Source: Cladosporium sp. IMV 00045 (taxonomy: Eukaryota; Ascomycota; Dothideomycetes; Cladosporiales; Cladosporiaceae). Taken from it: a stretch of DNA of 46,812 nt. This document shows positions 21,391 through 32,361 of this stretch, one piece after another. Under the pieces are notes generated by a model that made no database searches, was not told the DNA's origin, and was given only the letters and a program-made list of their open reading frames with translations. The stretch covers positions 1-46,812 of the forward strand of contig MSJI02000770.1 of NCBI GenBank assembly GCA_001931905.2, in the 5' to 3' direction. A program made the translations under genes and the position numbers. The stretch's first letter is position 1. Every line of letters begins with the position of its first letter.

Positions 21391-24093
21391 GCGAGAGAGA
21401 GAGCAAATGTCGAATATGTATTGTCAATCAAAGGGACTGACTGATCCCCTAGCACGCGCGCCGTGGAACGGAAATGTCAAGAAGGAAGGGGGATGGAAAG
21501 GATGATTAGTGCTAGCAGGCCTGCAAGCACGGCTCCAAGCTGTACCAACGGAATCCAGAACGAGGTATTGTGGGTGAGCAGGCCGGACGGGTGATCGTTC
21601 AACAAGAGAGCAAGCCTGTCCTGTCAGAAGAAAGAGAGGGGAAGCGACGACGACGACTGATGGATGATGAGGTGTGGTTCGGGAATTGAGGATCCCTGCG
21701 AGTGACAGACAGGAACTAGTAGTTCCCAGCGCCGGCGCAGAGGGTCTCGCGCGCGCGCGAGCGCAGGGTTGGAGCCGGCCTGGGCTAGTGTCTGGCTGTC
21801 AAAGGATTGCTTGCATGGAAGCGACGACGTGCGCTCGAGGGGGTGACGTTCCTTTCGAGCCGCCGGGGAGGGTAAGATATGCTATGTTGAACTTCTATGA
21901 GAGAGGGGGAGGAGGGAATGCGACGCTAGCGGTGGTGGAAGGGTTCTTAGGACGTCCAGACTTCTCAGTACTTTGCAGGATTCGGATGCTTGCAGGTCGC
22001 AGCAGAGCGGAGGAAGAGGTACGGTATTGCGTCTTTCGTGATGATGATGATCGATTGCCTGCGTTGAACGGATGGTCGACAACGATGGAGACGTCGACGG
22101 CGTACGACGGCATACGAGCTCGTCTCAGGTAGGATCATGATACCCGCAGGAACGGTTCAATGAAGCGTGCCTCTTCAACAACGAATGCCTTGATGCAACT
22201 TTCATGCAAGGTCGGGCTTTTCTCATGCAAAGTAGTAGGCCCTTCTCACCCCACTCTGGGGCATGACCCAGGAAGACTGCAGATACTAGGACCAGGGTTA
22301 TAGGCAGGGGTGCGTATAGCGAGCAGACAAGCGTCGGAGCTGTGAAGAAAACCAAGTGCAAACAGTTTGCAGGTAGGTGAGTATGGCTTCCTCGCAAAAC
22401 GAGTCGAGGAAGAACGAGATCGTGTCGATCAGATCTGTGGATCGCCAGATTATCGTCTGTATAGCGGTTGAGACCAGCCATGGTATGTCATGTTGGGCAG
22501 CAACGACAAAACAGCGCCCGCCTCCGGTTTGTGAGACCGGCCAGGTCGCGAGAACATACGTGGGTAACGTACAAAATGAGTCCGCACAAGCGACGAGTGA
22601 CAACACCGTCCGGCCGACGGGTTCACTACTGCAGCCAGCAGTTCAACCACGTGAGCTCAGTGACACGAGGGCGACAACGCTTGTTCAGGCCGGCGCAAGC
22701 GAGGCCCAGCATGAAAGCACGCTCCGGCCGTTGAATGAAGGATTGCTTGTGGGGGACGTGAGGATCTCCAATCAGGGCAATGAGAAATCTCCCCCAAGCA
22801 TCATACCAAGGACGCCAGAACAATGGGACGAACGGTGATCCTCGAAACGCAATCCTTGATACTGCTGGGTGAAGTCCCGCAGCGGCGCAACACCCACCCG
22901 AAGCGGACAGAGGCGCGTCGAGCGAAGGTACGGCATCCCTGTCAGTGAAGTGGTTGCATGTTGCATGTTTCGGGCGACGCGCAGCCTGTCACATTCCGGC
23001 CGAGCAGGGCCAAAAGAAGCGACAAGCGACAAGGGAAAGGGCGGCAGGTCGCCGAGCGTGGAAAATGCGGGCTCACTACCTGACTCTCAACTTGTGTTGA
23101 ACCTGCTGCGCGGCGGGGCATGGGAGACGTTCATGTTGTTGTACGGCATACGAGGCCTGACTGGGGTGTGTGAGACTGCGTGGGTGTAGCCAATTCATGC
23201 AGCGACATGGTTGGACGTAAGCGAACGGCTTCGAGAGGACAGGACCGCGTTGCATACTGCTCGTGGTGGGGGAGTTCACCGATCAAGAGTGTTGTGTCTG
23301 TGTATCCTCGTGGCCTCATTTGCCTGCCTCGTGGGGAGGACAGATCGCGATCGGAGACTCTACATGTAGATGTATCTGTAGATGGTAGATGGGGACAGAC
23401 GCCTACGCCTGACACCTTGCGCAGCGGCAGTGCAGTATAACGACATTCGTATCAGCTCTTCAAAGAAAGCCCTTTCGCATGTTGTGTAATAAGACATGAT
23501 GGCGGTTGCTCCGTTTCCCGATCCCCTTTCACACGTGGGGAGGCCTGGCCTCTGACTGTGTTTGTGAATGGGGCTGAGGCGAGATATCGCAGAGAGAAGC
23601 ATTGGACTATGGTATTGATGCGCCTACCATTGGCAATCGCGAACACGATAATTGACAAATAGGCAAACAAGGAAACCTTTAGTTCGGGAGAAACGTTGCC
23701 AGTAGATAGAACACACATCATTAGATTACACCTCCCACCCAACGAGTTGCCATTCTTAACAAGATCACAAAAACGCCACAGAATACATGCTAATATCATT
23801 GCGAAGCACCCTCCTCAAAGCGTCGAAGATCTTTGCCGACAAGCAGAATGGCCGATCAAAACAAGAAACATGAACAGAGGAAGAGGAAAAGAAATGGACA
23901 CAACCTCTCCAGATAATCAAAAACAGAAACCACACATCATATTTGCAAAAATGAAACCAAAATAAAAAACCTTCCCAACCCAAAACATTTGCCCAAGATC
24001 TTTTCCTTATAAAACACAAAACACAAAAACCCATTGAGAAAAGAGAACGACGAGGCTGTTTCCACGTCTCTCTCTCTCCTTTCCGTTCAATTC
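21391..24093. other. 2.7 kb gene-poor region
   Basis: Lies between the 5' end of WD40 copy 1 and the 3' end of the chitin synthase gene. It contains a CG-alternating stretch at about 21746-21762 and several 100-150-codon frames (21674-22132, 22377-22838) with no domain character and no plausible splice partners. The 300 bases nearest the chitin synthase stop are A-rich on the + strand. Fast-evolving genes with many introns cannot be excluded. Confidence 0.4.
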
Positions 24094-27000
24094 TCAATGG
24101 CCATCGGAGAAATAATTTCTCGAACCCGACCCTTCACGCGCATGACCCAACATGGGAGTCGTAACACTAGCGCCACCCATGGTCGCAGTACCCTGACTCC
24201 TCGGACGGGCGGAATTCCAAGCTGGCGCACGCAGGCGTCTCTCCTGCTCGAAATCGCCCCAGCGCTTCATGGTGATCTTGGAGGAGTCGAACTCGCCGTC
24301 CTCGTCGTGGCCGCCCTTGTCGGCGCCGGGCTTGGCGCCCGCCGTCTGTCGCGTGTCGCCCCAGCTGAAATCGTCGAAGTGCCAGAAGGAGTAGGTGGGT
24401 AGGATGAAATTCCACACGGGCAGGGAGATCAGATAGATGATCATCCAGAGGACGTAGACGAGGCGGTGTGCGGTGATGATGATCAGGACGCCGGGGAGAC
24501 CGAGGATGAGCAGGAGGAGGATCAGGGGGATGGTGGGCGTGGGGGTGTCGGTGAAGGCGGACTTGATGCCGAGTGCGACTGGAGATGAGTGATTAGTGTT
24601 GGGGACTTGAGGGTGGGGTGTTGCAGGAGTGAGTACTTACTGACGTAGAGAGTGAAGGCGATGGCGGCGGGTAAGACGAGAGTACCGACAAGCTCGATAA
24701 AGACGACGAACTGCATACTGAAGCAGAAGGTACCACAAAGATCTCTGACAAGGACCAGTTCCATGAGGTTGTGCACGGTCGAGTTGATCCAGCGACGACG
24801 CTGTGAGAGAAGAACCTTGAATTCATCCGGAACCGTGGTTTTGCAAACAGCTTGCGGGACGAAGATTTGCTTGCGCTTGGGGAATGTCTTCAACATGAGC
24901 GTAGAGAGGTATCTGTCTTCACCGAGCAGGAGCAAGTTCTTCTTGTGAAGCGTGTCGACAACGTTCTCGGAGTAGTGCTCAACAATGTCAGGGTTAGCCA
25001 GGATGGGAACCCAGTAGTTCTGGCCACCCTTGGGCGTCTTGATGCGATACATGCAGAAACAACCGGGCAAACAAGTGACACCACCAAACACCGACTCGAA
25101 GGACTTGCTCTGGTGGTGGGAGATGAAGTACTCGAAGACTTGAATCATGGTGACCCAAGAATCGGTCTTGTTGGCAATCTTGGTCTCACCACATAGACCC
25201 ATGACTTCGGGATCCTTGACCATAGCGCTGACCATGTGGGTGAGTGAATCCGGGAAGACCTTAGTATCAGCGTCAACCATGAGTGCGATTTCGTAAAAGT
25301 CCGGAGATATGCCAGTGATTTTCCAGATGCCGTTGAACATTTCGTACTCAAGCTCGGTCATACGCTCGTCGAACATAACCTTCTGCAAGAAAGACATGAG
25401 GATGATCTGAGAGTCACGTTTACCGCGGTTACCGGGTTTAGCAACGGTGGACTCCTCAGGAGTACCGCACTTGACGACCAAGACCATGGGGACGCGCTGC
25501 TGCCTCTCCGCAGGGATGACGGAGTCGGCGCCGTAATCGTAGAATCCAGAGTAAACCTTGGCCATGTTGTGACGCTTGCTACCAGAAGCAACGGCGACGT
25601 AGGAGTAGGGTTGGACGTCTTCAGGCTGGACAGCGTGGTCTTTCATCATGGACAAACAGACCTCGGGGGTGGAGAGAGTCTCTCCCTTACCCTTGATCAA
25701 ACCGTCACAGACAACAAAGATGAGCTTGTGGCTGTTGGGGTAGTCGGTCATTGCAACAGAGTCCATGGTAGTACGCATACCCTCGGGTCCTTCGGAGTAG
25801 GCAGTAATCAGACAGATGGTGTGAGCGAGAGGGTATCCGAAGGGCTGCCACTCAGGAGGCGGTTGAGGAACGACGGATTCGTGAATAAAGCCTTGGGGAC
25901 CTGAGCCTTCGGAGTCGCCGTGCATACTGCTGAATCGCTGCGTGGCTGCAGATGGCATAAGGCTGGATCGATCGTAGCTCATACTTTGTCTGCCGCCAGG
26001 GCTGCCGGCGGTTTGAAGAGTGCCCTCAGAGTGGTTTGAGCCAGCGTAACCGGCGGCGCCAATATTCGACGGAGGGATGAGGCGCGTGGTAGAAGACTGA
26101 CTGGCCATGGTCATCGGCGCAGGCCTGGACTTGGTATCAATAGCGTACGGGCTGGTGAAACGACTGGTAGTTGGCAAGAAGCTGTTGCGCTTGTTCGAGC
26201 TACCGCTGACAGTTGACGCCGGGTCCGTTTGTTTGGGCGGCGCACGGTAGATGTCATCAGTCCAGTCTTCGATCTGGTCCTGTCTCTTCTTCTTGTCGCT
26301 AGTCATGCTAGTCTTGTCTGCTGCGAACTTGCGACTGAGGATCCATTGGAAGATAAGAGCGAGCGCGAATTTAGCAACAACGATAGACAAGATGAAAATC
26401 AGCGATACATAGAGGACGACCTTGGATGCAATGCAACCGACGGTCTCCGTATCAATCGATCCGACCTTGATGATTTCTTGGAAGCACTGCGCGACTTGTT
26501 TCTGCGAGCTGGAGGCGAATGCAAGAGTGTTGTCCTGGCCACGGACGGCTTCGTTGGTGCGGATATCATCGAAAAGTGTGGGATAGGTGACTTGAGAAGT
26601 GTTGAACCACTGCAGCAAATCGAGATCCAACACATCACCGGAGTAGACCATAAGGTTGCGACTGGAGTTGCGAATGTCATCCCAGGTGAAGAAAACATCG
26701 CCAGAGCTGGACAGACTGTAGAAGTTTTCGCGGGCTTCGCGGCCTGTATGGCAAGAGTATCCAAGATAGTAGGGTTCGGACATGTTTGGCGAAGAAGAGC
26801 CGTCCTGGTTGAAGGTATTGCAAGGGAAGTACCAAGCGAGGTTGCCATCATCGTCAGTCGGAACATCCGAGCCGTCTGCTGCGGTGATCAATCCTTTGCA
26901 CTTTCCATTGACGTTCTGGAAGAGAAAGCTGCCGTCCTGGCCACCGTGGGGTTCGTCCATGTCCCAGAGAATGTTTCCGCCTCCAGCAATGCCACGCGCA

Positions 27001-28025
27001 AGAGGGTGGCGGGACCGGGTCAAATCGTAGGCTTTTCCGTGGAAAATCATGTAACCAGAACCGACGTCGTTGATCGCCAGCCTGTCAGGACCGCCCTCAG
27101 GACAGACAACTTGTGTGAAACCGAAAGTGAGGAAACCGACAAAGGTGGCGATCAGCAGAATAATACTGATCAAGCCAATCTTCTCTCTCCACGCTCTTTG
27201 CTGCTCTTTCTTGGGCATGCCGAAGCAGCTCAGTACAGCACCAGGAATCCAGAATGTGATCATATGACAGTATGTGCCCCAGAGAGTTGGTGTGCCAGAA
27301 GGTCCTTGAGGTTTCTTCTGGCGCTTGTGGTCCTCTGCGCCTCCAGACTTCCTCGACAGCTTTTTGGGCTGTCGCTTGCTGGCGCTTCTGGCCGCCATGT
27401 CGCCTGGCGCAGGCGCTTTTTCATTCTGGGGCGAACCAGAACTGCGCGGTTCTCTCGAAGCGTCAGATCTGGAGCTTACTGTGGCATAATCGTCCTCAAG
27501 GTGTGGGTCATTGCCGGTGATGGAGGGCATGACATTCATGTGCTGCGCATGCTTGCGGTAGTAGTAGTTTGGATCATCCGGATCCTCACGTCTGCGCTCG
27601 GGTCTGATCATACTCCTCTTTCTTGAGAGATCCTCGGCGCCACTTTGCGATGAGCGGCCAGGATTTATCATTGGGTCGCGATCGCCAGGGGCATGCGTTG
27701 GAGAGTGGACAGGTCGGCTGTGCGATTCCACACCCCTTGGCTTCTCTGATGTGTATCTGCCCGAGCTTTGGTGATGCGACGAGCTCCTCCTCCTGCGTTG
27801 CTGGTCTCGAGGCTCGTCCTGAGAGCGGTGCTGTGTGTTGCTCGAACGTCGTTGGCGAGCTGCTTCGGCGGATTGACGATCCGCGTCTGAGGAACGCCTC
27901 GGTCGATCTCTGTTGGCGGAACTGCGACGGCGCTGATGGGAAGGACGAGGGTGAGAGTCGTAGTAGTTTGAACCCCTCCGTGAAGAAGCCTGCTCAGGGC
28001 GCGAAGGCATGTTGGAGGAAGACAT
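24094..28025 (-). CDS. class IV chitin synthase (yeast CHS3 type)
   Basis: Exons 28025-24641 and 24578-24094 flank a 62-base intron (GTAAGT..CAG) inside a membrane helix and give 1289 residues. Order: a disordered Arg/Ser-rich cytosolic N terminus (1-240); two membrane segments (about 248-265 and 282-305); a degenerate cytochrome b5-like luminal domain with [16 protein letters not shown] (about 325-340); a helix at 535-560; then the family-2 glycosyltransferase domain from [11 protein letters not shown] (about 735) with VDADTK (about 915), the GEDRYL motif (about 1035) and the QRRRW signature (1075-1079); three or more C-terminal helices; and the WGDTR motif in the tail. The b5-like domain without a myosin motor marks class IV. 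It polymerises UDP-GlcNAc into chitin at the plasma membrane. It faces a chitin synthase activator-like gene across 2.3 kb. Confidence 0.97.
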
Positions 28026-29274
28026 GCTGGGCTGTGGCGTAGGGCTTAGTTACATTCCAAAGGTGATATGGTGGAAGCGAGAGAGCAGAGTCTCACCTGC
28101 GCCCGTGGGCTTTGATGCGAACGTGGCAATAGCGGAACGAATGTGCTATGGGGAGCAGTGTAGGTAAGTGAAGTGGTTGTGGTGTGATGTGAATGGGCGT
28201 CAAGCAAGCGCTTGGGAAGAGTGAGGCGGGCGAGCGAGCGATAGACGTCAGGCCAGATTTACCCGGATTGACCAAAGTCTTCTCTCAAGGCAGCATAACA
28301 GAGCGAATGTGGCAAGGCAAGGCAAGCAGGCAAGTAACGACAGTAGTAAAGAGGGTGAAACAGCAGAACGGGCGGGAGTGGTATTGTTGCTACGCGACAA
28401 GAGACGGGCTAGAGAGCGATGTGCAGGCCAGCCAGCCCTGTCTCTCCTTGGATGCGAGCATGCTTTGCCTTTGCCTCCGCTTGTTGCGAGGGTCGTGCCC
28501 TGCACTAGCTACCACTTTTTGCCACACCAGGCTTAGAATAGATTTGTTTGTGACGGAAGAAGGAATATACCCAGGTGAGCATACGAGGTTTGGCGAGCTT
28601 CTAGATCATGAGATATATCGTTGTGCATAAATAAGGCAGTGAATCGGCCATGACTGATATGCAGGTTGAGACCACCATTGCTATTTATTGTCGATATGGT
28701 CATTATTTGGTAGACTAACCATCCCCGACTCCTGGACCTTCAGGTACGAAGAAGATCACAGCCGCGCTATGCCCCAATTATTATTCTACGCGATCGGGGA
28801 GTAGAAATCTGACCAAGAGATGGGCGAAGATGACCCCGCGAGGCCAAGATCATTGGTCGAGCGGCGTTGCTGGGGGACATTGGCGGATGGATGGGCCGCG
28901 TGGATCTCACAGAGGGGAGAGAAAAGCCACACAGACAACAAGAGTAGCAGCATGTCGCCATGTCACCACAGGCGGGATGATCTCCAAAAAAAGTGAGATG
29001 AGAGTTGAGTGCATGCGTAATGCTCCGCACGTTCCCCTTCTTGTGCATACATGTGCATTATACATACGCGCGGGTGTCGTACCTTGACATGTACTACATG
29101 AACTCTCACTTCAAGACACACTTGTATTTGATTGTCACCACCAATGGAGTGACGGGCTGTGCTTGTGCTCTCTGTCAATCAAACATCACTCCATCATTGC
29201 CTTACTCATGCCCGGGATTGGCATCGTAATAGTACCGACACCACTCCTCAATAGTCTGTGCCAACATCCCCCAT

Positions 29275-29295
29275 CCACCACCACCACCACCACCA
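29275..29295 (+). repeat. (CCA)7 microsatellite
   Basis: Seven perfect CCA units in intergenic DNA, followed by CACAG. A simple sequence repeat likely to vary in length between strains. Confidence 0.9.
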
Positions 29296-30270
29296 CAGTA
29301 GGGCTCTATTTATGTTTGACACCCGCGCCATCACCCACCGATTATGCTCCGGGAGGTTTAACTTAGTCTAGGAGAAAAAGGGAGCGGGCATCATCGCGCA
29401 ACGGCTCACACCTTGTTCCTGTCTCCCGCCCAATCAGCACCGTCAAGGGTTCTGCATGCGCTGCGAATCCTCTCGCCTCCAAACACGTTTTCCCACGTCG
29501 AACGAGGTCAGAGCTGATACATACAGTAACTGCCGCCTCCTTCCGTACTGGCTGCTGTCTGTCACTGTCTGTGTGTCTCTGTCTTCCTGCGCGCCCGCTC
29601 GCTATAGGGGCAGTCACTGCTGCGGTCCGCGACACCCCTCTTCTTATATTGGCATTTTTATTGCGGTTACTGTCATTGCTCCATCCCGTCGCGGACGACT
29701 CCTGCGCTTCCGAACAATATCACCTCTATATATCCCCACCCCAGAAAAGGAATCTGCCTCAGACACTCGCACGACTCGGATTCGGGAACAGACCTCGCAG
29801 GCCCACTAGTTCGGCATACGGCAGGCTGTCGTGGCAAGCGACAAAGGCGCAAGGGCGAAAGGGAAGCACGACAAGACAAAGCCAGCGCCATTTCTCGCCC
29901 TCGCCCTGCTCTCCCTGAAATCGCTCGCAATCCCACGAGGCACGTCACAGCGCGCAGGAGCATCTTTCCGTCTCATCACCATCCTCCTCCAATCTCCCGC
30001 CCTTTGCGCCGTTCGCTCTCGGGGTGCCTGTGATCTGTTCTGCTAGCGGCCAAGTCCCTACAGTAGTCCCAAGCACCAAGCCAATCCTCCCCGCCGATCC
30101 ACATCATTCTACCAAGAAGTACTACTCCTACTAGCAAGTCAGTCAGTCAGTAGTCCGTCAGTTCGTTGGTCGCGGTCCCCCTCACCAGTATTATTACACC
30201 ACTTCGACTGTAGCATATCGCACGCCAGACGGAACCTAAGACTCATTCTTCCCGCACCGACCTGACTGGC

Positions 30271-30284
30271 AAAAAAAAAAAAAA
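30271..30284 (+). repeat. A14 run in the probable 5' leader of the Sel1-repeat gene
   Basis: Fourteen consecutive A end 28 bases upstream of the start codon at 30313. If transcribed, this gives an oligo(A) leader element of the kind that can bind poly(A)-binding protein. The effect on translation is inference only. Confidence 0.8.
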
Positions 30285-30312
30285 CGTCCTTGTCGTCATC
30301 ACCGCCTCCAAC

Positions 30313-32361
30313 ATGGCTGCCGAAAACGGCAACCTGAAAGCACCTGGCGAATCTTCTCCCACCCGCCGTTCGATCCGACAAGTCGAGCAGACACCGCCTG
30401 TCGTCTCGCAAGAGTTTCCCGCTCGCAAACCCGTACCATACCTCCAACAACCCGAAGTGCGATTGCAAGAGTCTCCCTCCAGTCCAGTCAACATCAGTCC
30501 TCCTCGACCAGGCATACAGGACCCTGAGACAGCGTCAATCAACCAGGCTTCAGATGGAGACTATCGCTTTCCCGCACAAGGCGTGCAGTCACCCGACTCG
30601 GCACATGTGAGGCATTCTTCGGCATCGTTGCCGTACAGAAGCAGGCCTGATTCTGGACAAGGGAAATATGGAGATGAGCGCACGCGGAATAGGACATCCA
30701 CAGGAGCTTTGAAGTCGGATGGGTACGGTGATGAACCTTCTCACCAGGACAACGAGGTGGAAAGGCTGCAGTATAGCGCATTTGACGACGCCCCGCAAAA
30801 GAGGAAGCAACAGCAGCAGCGTGCCTCACAGGCTACTGTTGCCTCTACTGGTTCAAGTTCTGGATCAGACCATAAACTTAGAGTGCCTGGGCCTGGAGCA
30901 ACTATTGCGCGACCTACATCGACATATTCAATTGGAGCTGAGCGTAGGGGCAGGGGAGGCACAGGCACACCTTTGAGCGTTTACGACTCTGACACCAGCT
31001 CGCCTGGTCTCAGACCAAGAGATGCATCCACCGCTAGACGCTCCCCCGCCTTGAGACCGACGAGCTATATCGATCTTCTCAACGAGGTTCCCTATCACCA
31101 ACAGATCGCACCAGGAGGAGGAAATAATGCTGGCCTCCAAAGCGTTGTTGGCAACGCAGCCAGTCTGCTGGATACGAAGAAAACGCTGGAAATGTACCGG
31201 GCGAATGTCAAGAAGACAAATGATGCGTCTGTCCAGTACGAGTTTGCGATCTTCATGATCAACACCGCTCAAAGTAGCGAAGAGACGAGCGAAGCCGAAG
31301 CCGCCCAGCTGATGTCTGAAGCGAAGCAAATCCTGCAGCGATTATCAGACAGAGCATACCCATTCGCGCAATACTACCTCGGGGACGGATTCTTCTCTGG
31401 CGTCTTCAACAAAGACAAGCCAGATTACGACAAAGCCTTCCCCCTCTTCGTCGCAGCCAGCAAGCATGGACACGCCGAGGCCGGCTACCGCGCAGCTCTC
31501 TGCTACGAGTTCGCCTGGGGTACTGCACGAAGCTACCCCAAAGCCGTGCAATTCTACCGCAACTCAGCGTCAAAGAACCACCCCGGCGCAGCCACTCGAC
31601 TCGGCATGGCCTGCATCAAAGGCGACATGGGATTCAGCAAGAGCGCACAACGAACGCGCGAAGGTCTAACATGGCTCAAGCGAGCGACCGAATCCGCCGA
31701 CCAGCAATACAACAGCGCACCCTATGAACTCGGCCTGCTGCACCTGAACGGCTACGGCGACGACGTGTTCAAAGACGAAGGCTACGCCGCGCAACTGATT
31801 ACCCAGTCCGCCGAGCTGGGCCACGTCAAAGCCAACTTCCTCATGGGCCAGGCGTACGAGAACGGGCTGTACGGCTGCCCGCGCGACGCGGCTCTGAGCG
31901 TGCACTTTTACAACGGCGCCGCTTCCCGCGGCATGCCGGAGGCGATGATGGCGCTGTGCGCCTGGTACATGGTGGGCGCGGAGCCGGTGTTGGAGAAAGA
32001 CGAAGGCGAAGCGTGCGCGTGGGCTAAGCAAGCCGCGGAACTAGGTGAGTCGTCTCGATGGTTTCCTCCCATCAACCTTCCCCTTCTCAAGAAAATCCCA
32101 CTAACACCCCTTCCCCCAGGCATGCCCAAAGCCGAATACGCCGTCGGCTACTTCACGGAAATGGGCATCGGGTGCCGACGCGACGCCCTGGAAGCCAACG
32201 TGTGGTACGTCAAAGCGGCCGACTCCGGCAACGAGAACGCGAAGCAGCGTCTGAACATCATCCGCAACGCGGCGGCCGGCGACCCGGGCATTCCTATGAG
32301 TAAGGCTGAGGCGAAGACGAAGGAACTCGGGGGGAAGAAGAAGGTTTTTGGAATCTTTTGA
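30313..32361 (+). CDS. Sel1-repeat protein, chitin synthase activator-like (Skt5/Chs4 family)
   Basis: Exons 30313-32044 and 32120-32361 give 657 residues. The intron (GTGAGT..CCCCAG) is 75 bases with no in-frame stop, so an unspliced reading of 682 residues is also open. A disordered N terminus (1-270) precedes the family-specific block TLEMYRANVKKTNDASVQYE (about 292-311), then about seven Sel1/TPR-like repeats (340-635) with typical signatures: AGYRAALCYEFAWG, APYELGLLHLNGYG, ANFLMGQAYENGLYG, AEYAVGYFTEMGIGC. This architecture is that of yeast Skt5/Chs4 and its relatives, which bind and activate CHS3-type chitin synthase. The C terminus, KKKVFGIF, has no CaaX cysteine, unlike the farnesylated yeast Skt5. 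Its head-to-head position with a class IV chitin synthase supports the role. It could be a paralogue acting elsewhere in wall growth. Confidence 0.88.
   Translation: MAAENGNLKAPGESSPTRRSIRQVEQTPPVVSQEFPARKPVPYLQQPEVRLQESPSSPVNISPPRPGIQDPETASINQASDGDYRFPAQGVQSPDSAHVRHSSASLPYRSRPDSGQGKYGDERTRNRTSTGALKSDGYGDEPSHQDNEVERLQYSAFDDAPQKRKQQQQRASQATVASTGSSSGSDHKLRVPGPGATIARPTSTYSIGAERRGRGGTGTPLSVYDSDTSSPGLRPRDASTARRSPALRPTSYIDLLNEVPYHQQIAPGGGNNAGLQSVVGNAASLLDTKKTLEMYRANVKKTNDASVQYEFAIFMINTAQSSEETSEAEAAQLMSEAKQILQRLSDRAYPFAQYYLGDGFFSGVFNKDKPDYDKAFPLFVAASKHGHAEAGYRAALCYEFAWGTARSYPKAVQFYRNSASKNHPGAATRLGMACIKGDMGFSKSAQRTREGLTWLKRATESADQQYNSAPYELGLLHLNGYGDDVFKDEGYAAQLITQSAELGHVKANFLMGQAYENGLYGCPRDAALSVHFYNGAASRGMPEAMMALCAWYMVGAEPVLEKDEGEACAWAKQAAELGESSRWFPPINLPLLKKIPLTPLPPGMPKAEYAVGYFTEMGIGCRRDALEANVWYVKAADSGNENAKQRLNIIRNAAAGDPGIPMSKAEAKTKELGGKKKVFGIF

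Larger units (their letters stand above)
28026..30312. promoter_or_regulatory. 2.3 kb divergent intergenic region between chitin synthase and Sel1-repeat gene
   Basis: Separates the two divergent starts. It is long for this window, suggesting extended promoters or leaders for both genes. It contains (CCA)7 at 29275-29295, an AGTC-type short repeat at about 30135-30150, and A14 at 30271-30284. Several short open frames (for example 29456-29918) are Ser/Pro/Arg-rich and read as 5' leader. I could not defend any Rlm1 or Crz1 wall-stress site by eye. Confidence 0.5.

Noticed and set aside
22377..22838. A 153-codon frame as a gene
   Set aside because: No hydrophobic core, domain or splice-linked extension is visible.
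26229..27626. A 465-codon + strand frame inside the chitin synthase gene
   Set aside because: It is antisense to a firmly identified coding region and has no domain character.
29290..29740. Rlm1/MEF2-type wall-stress sites (CTATTTATG, CTATATATC) in the chitin synthase promoter
   Set aside because: Neither matches the full CTA(A/T)4TAG consensus.
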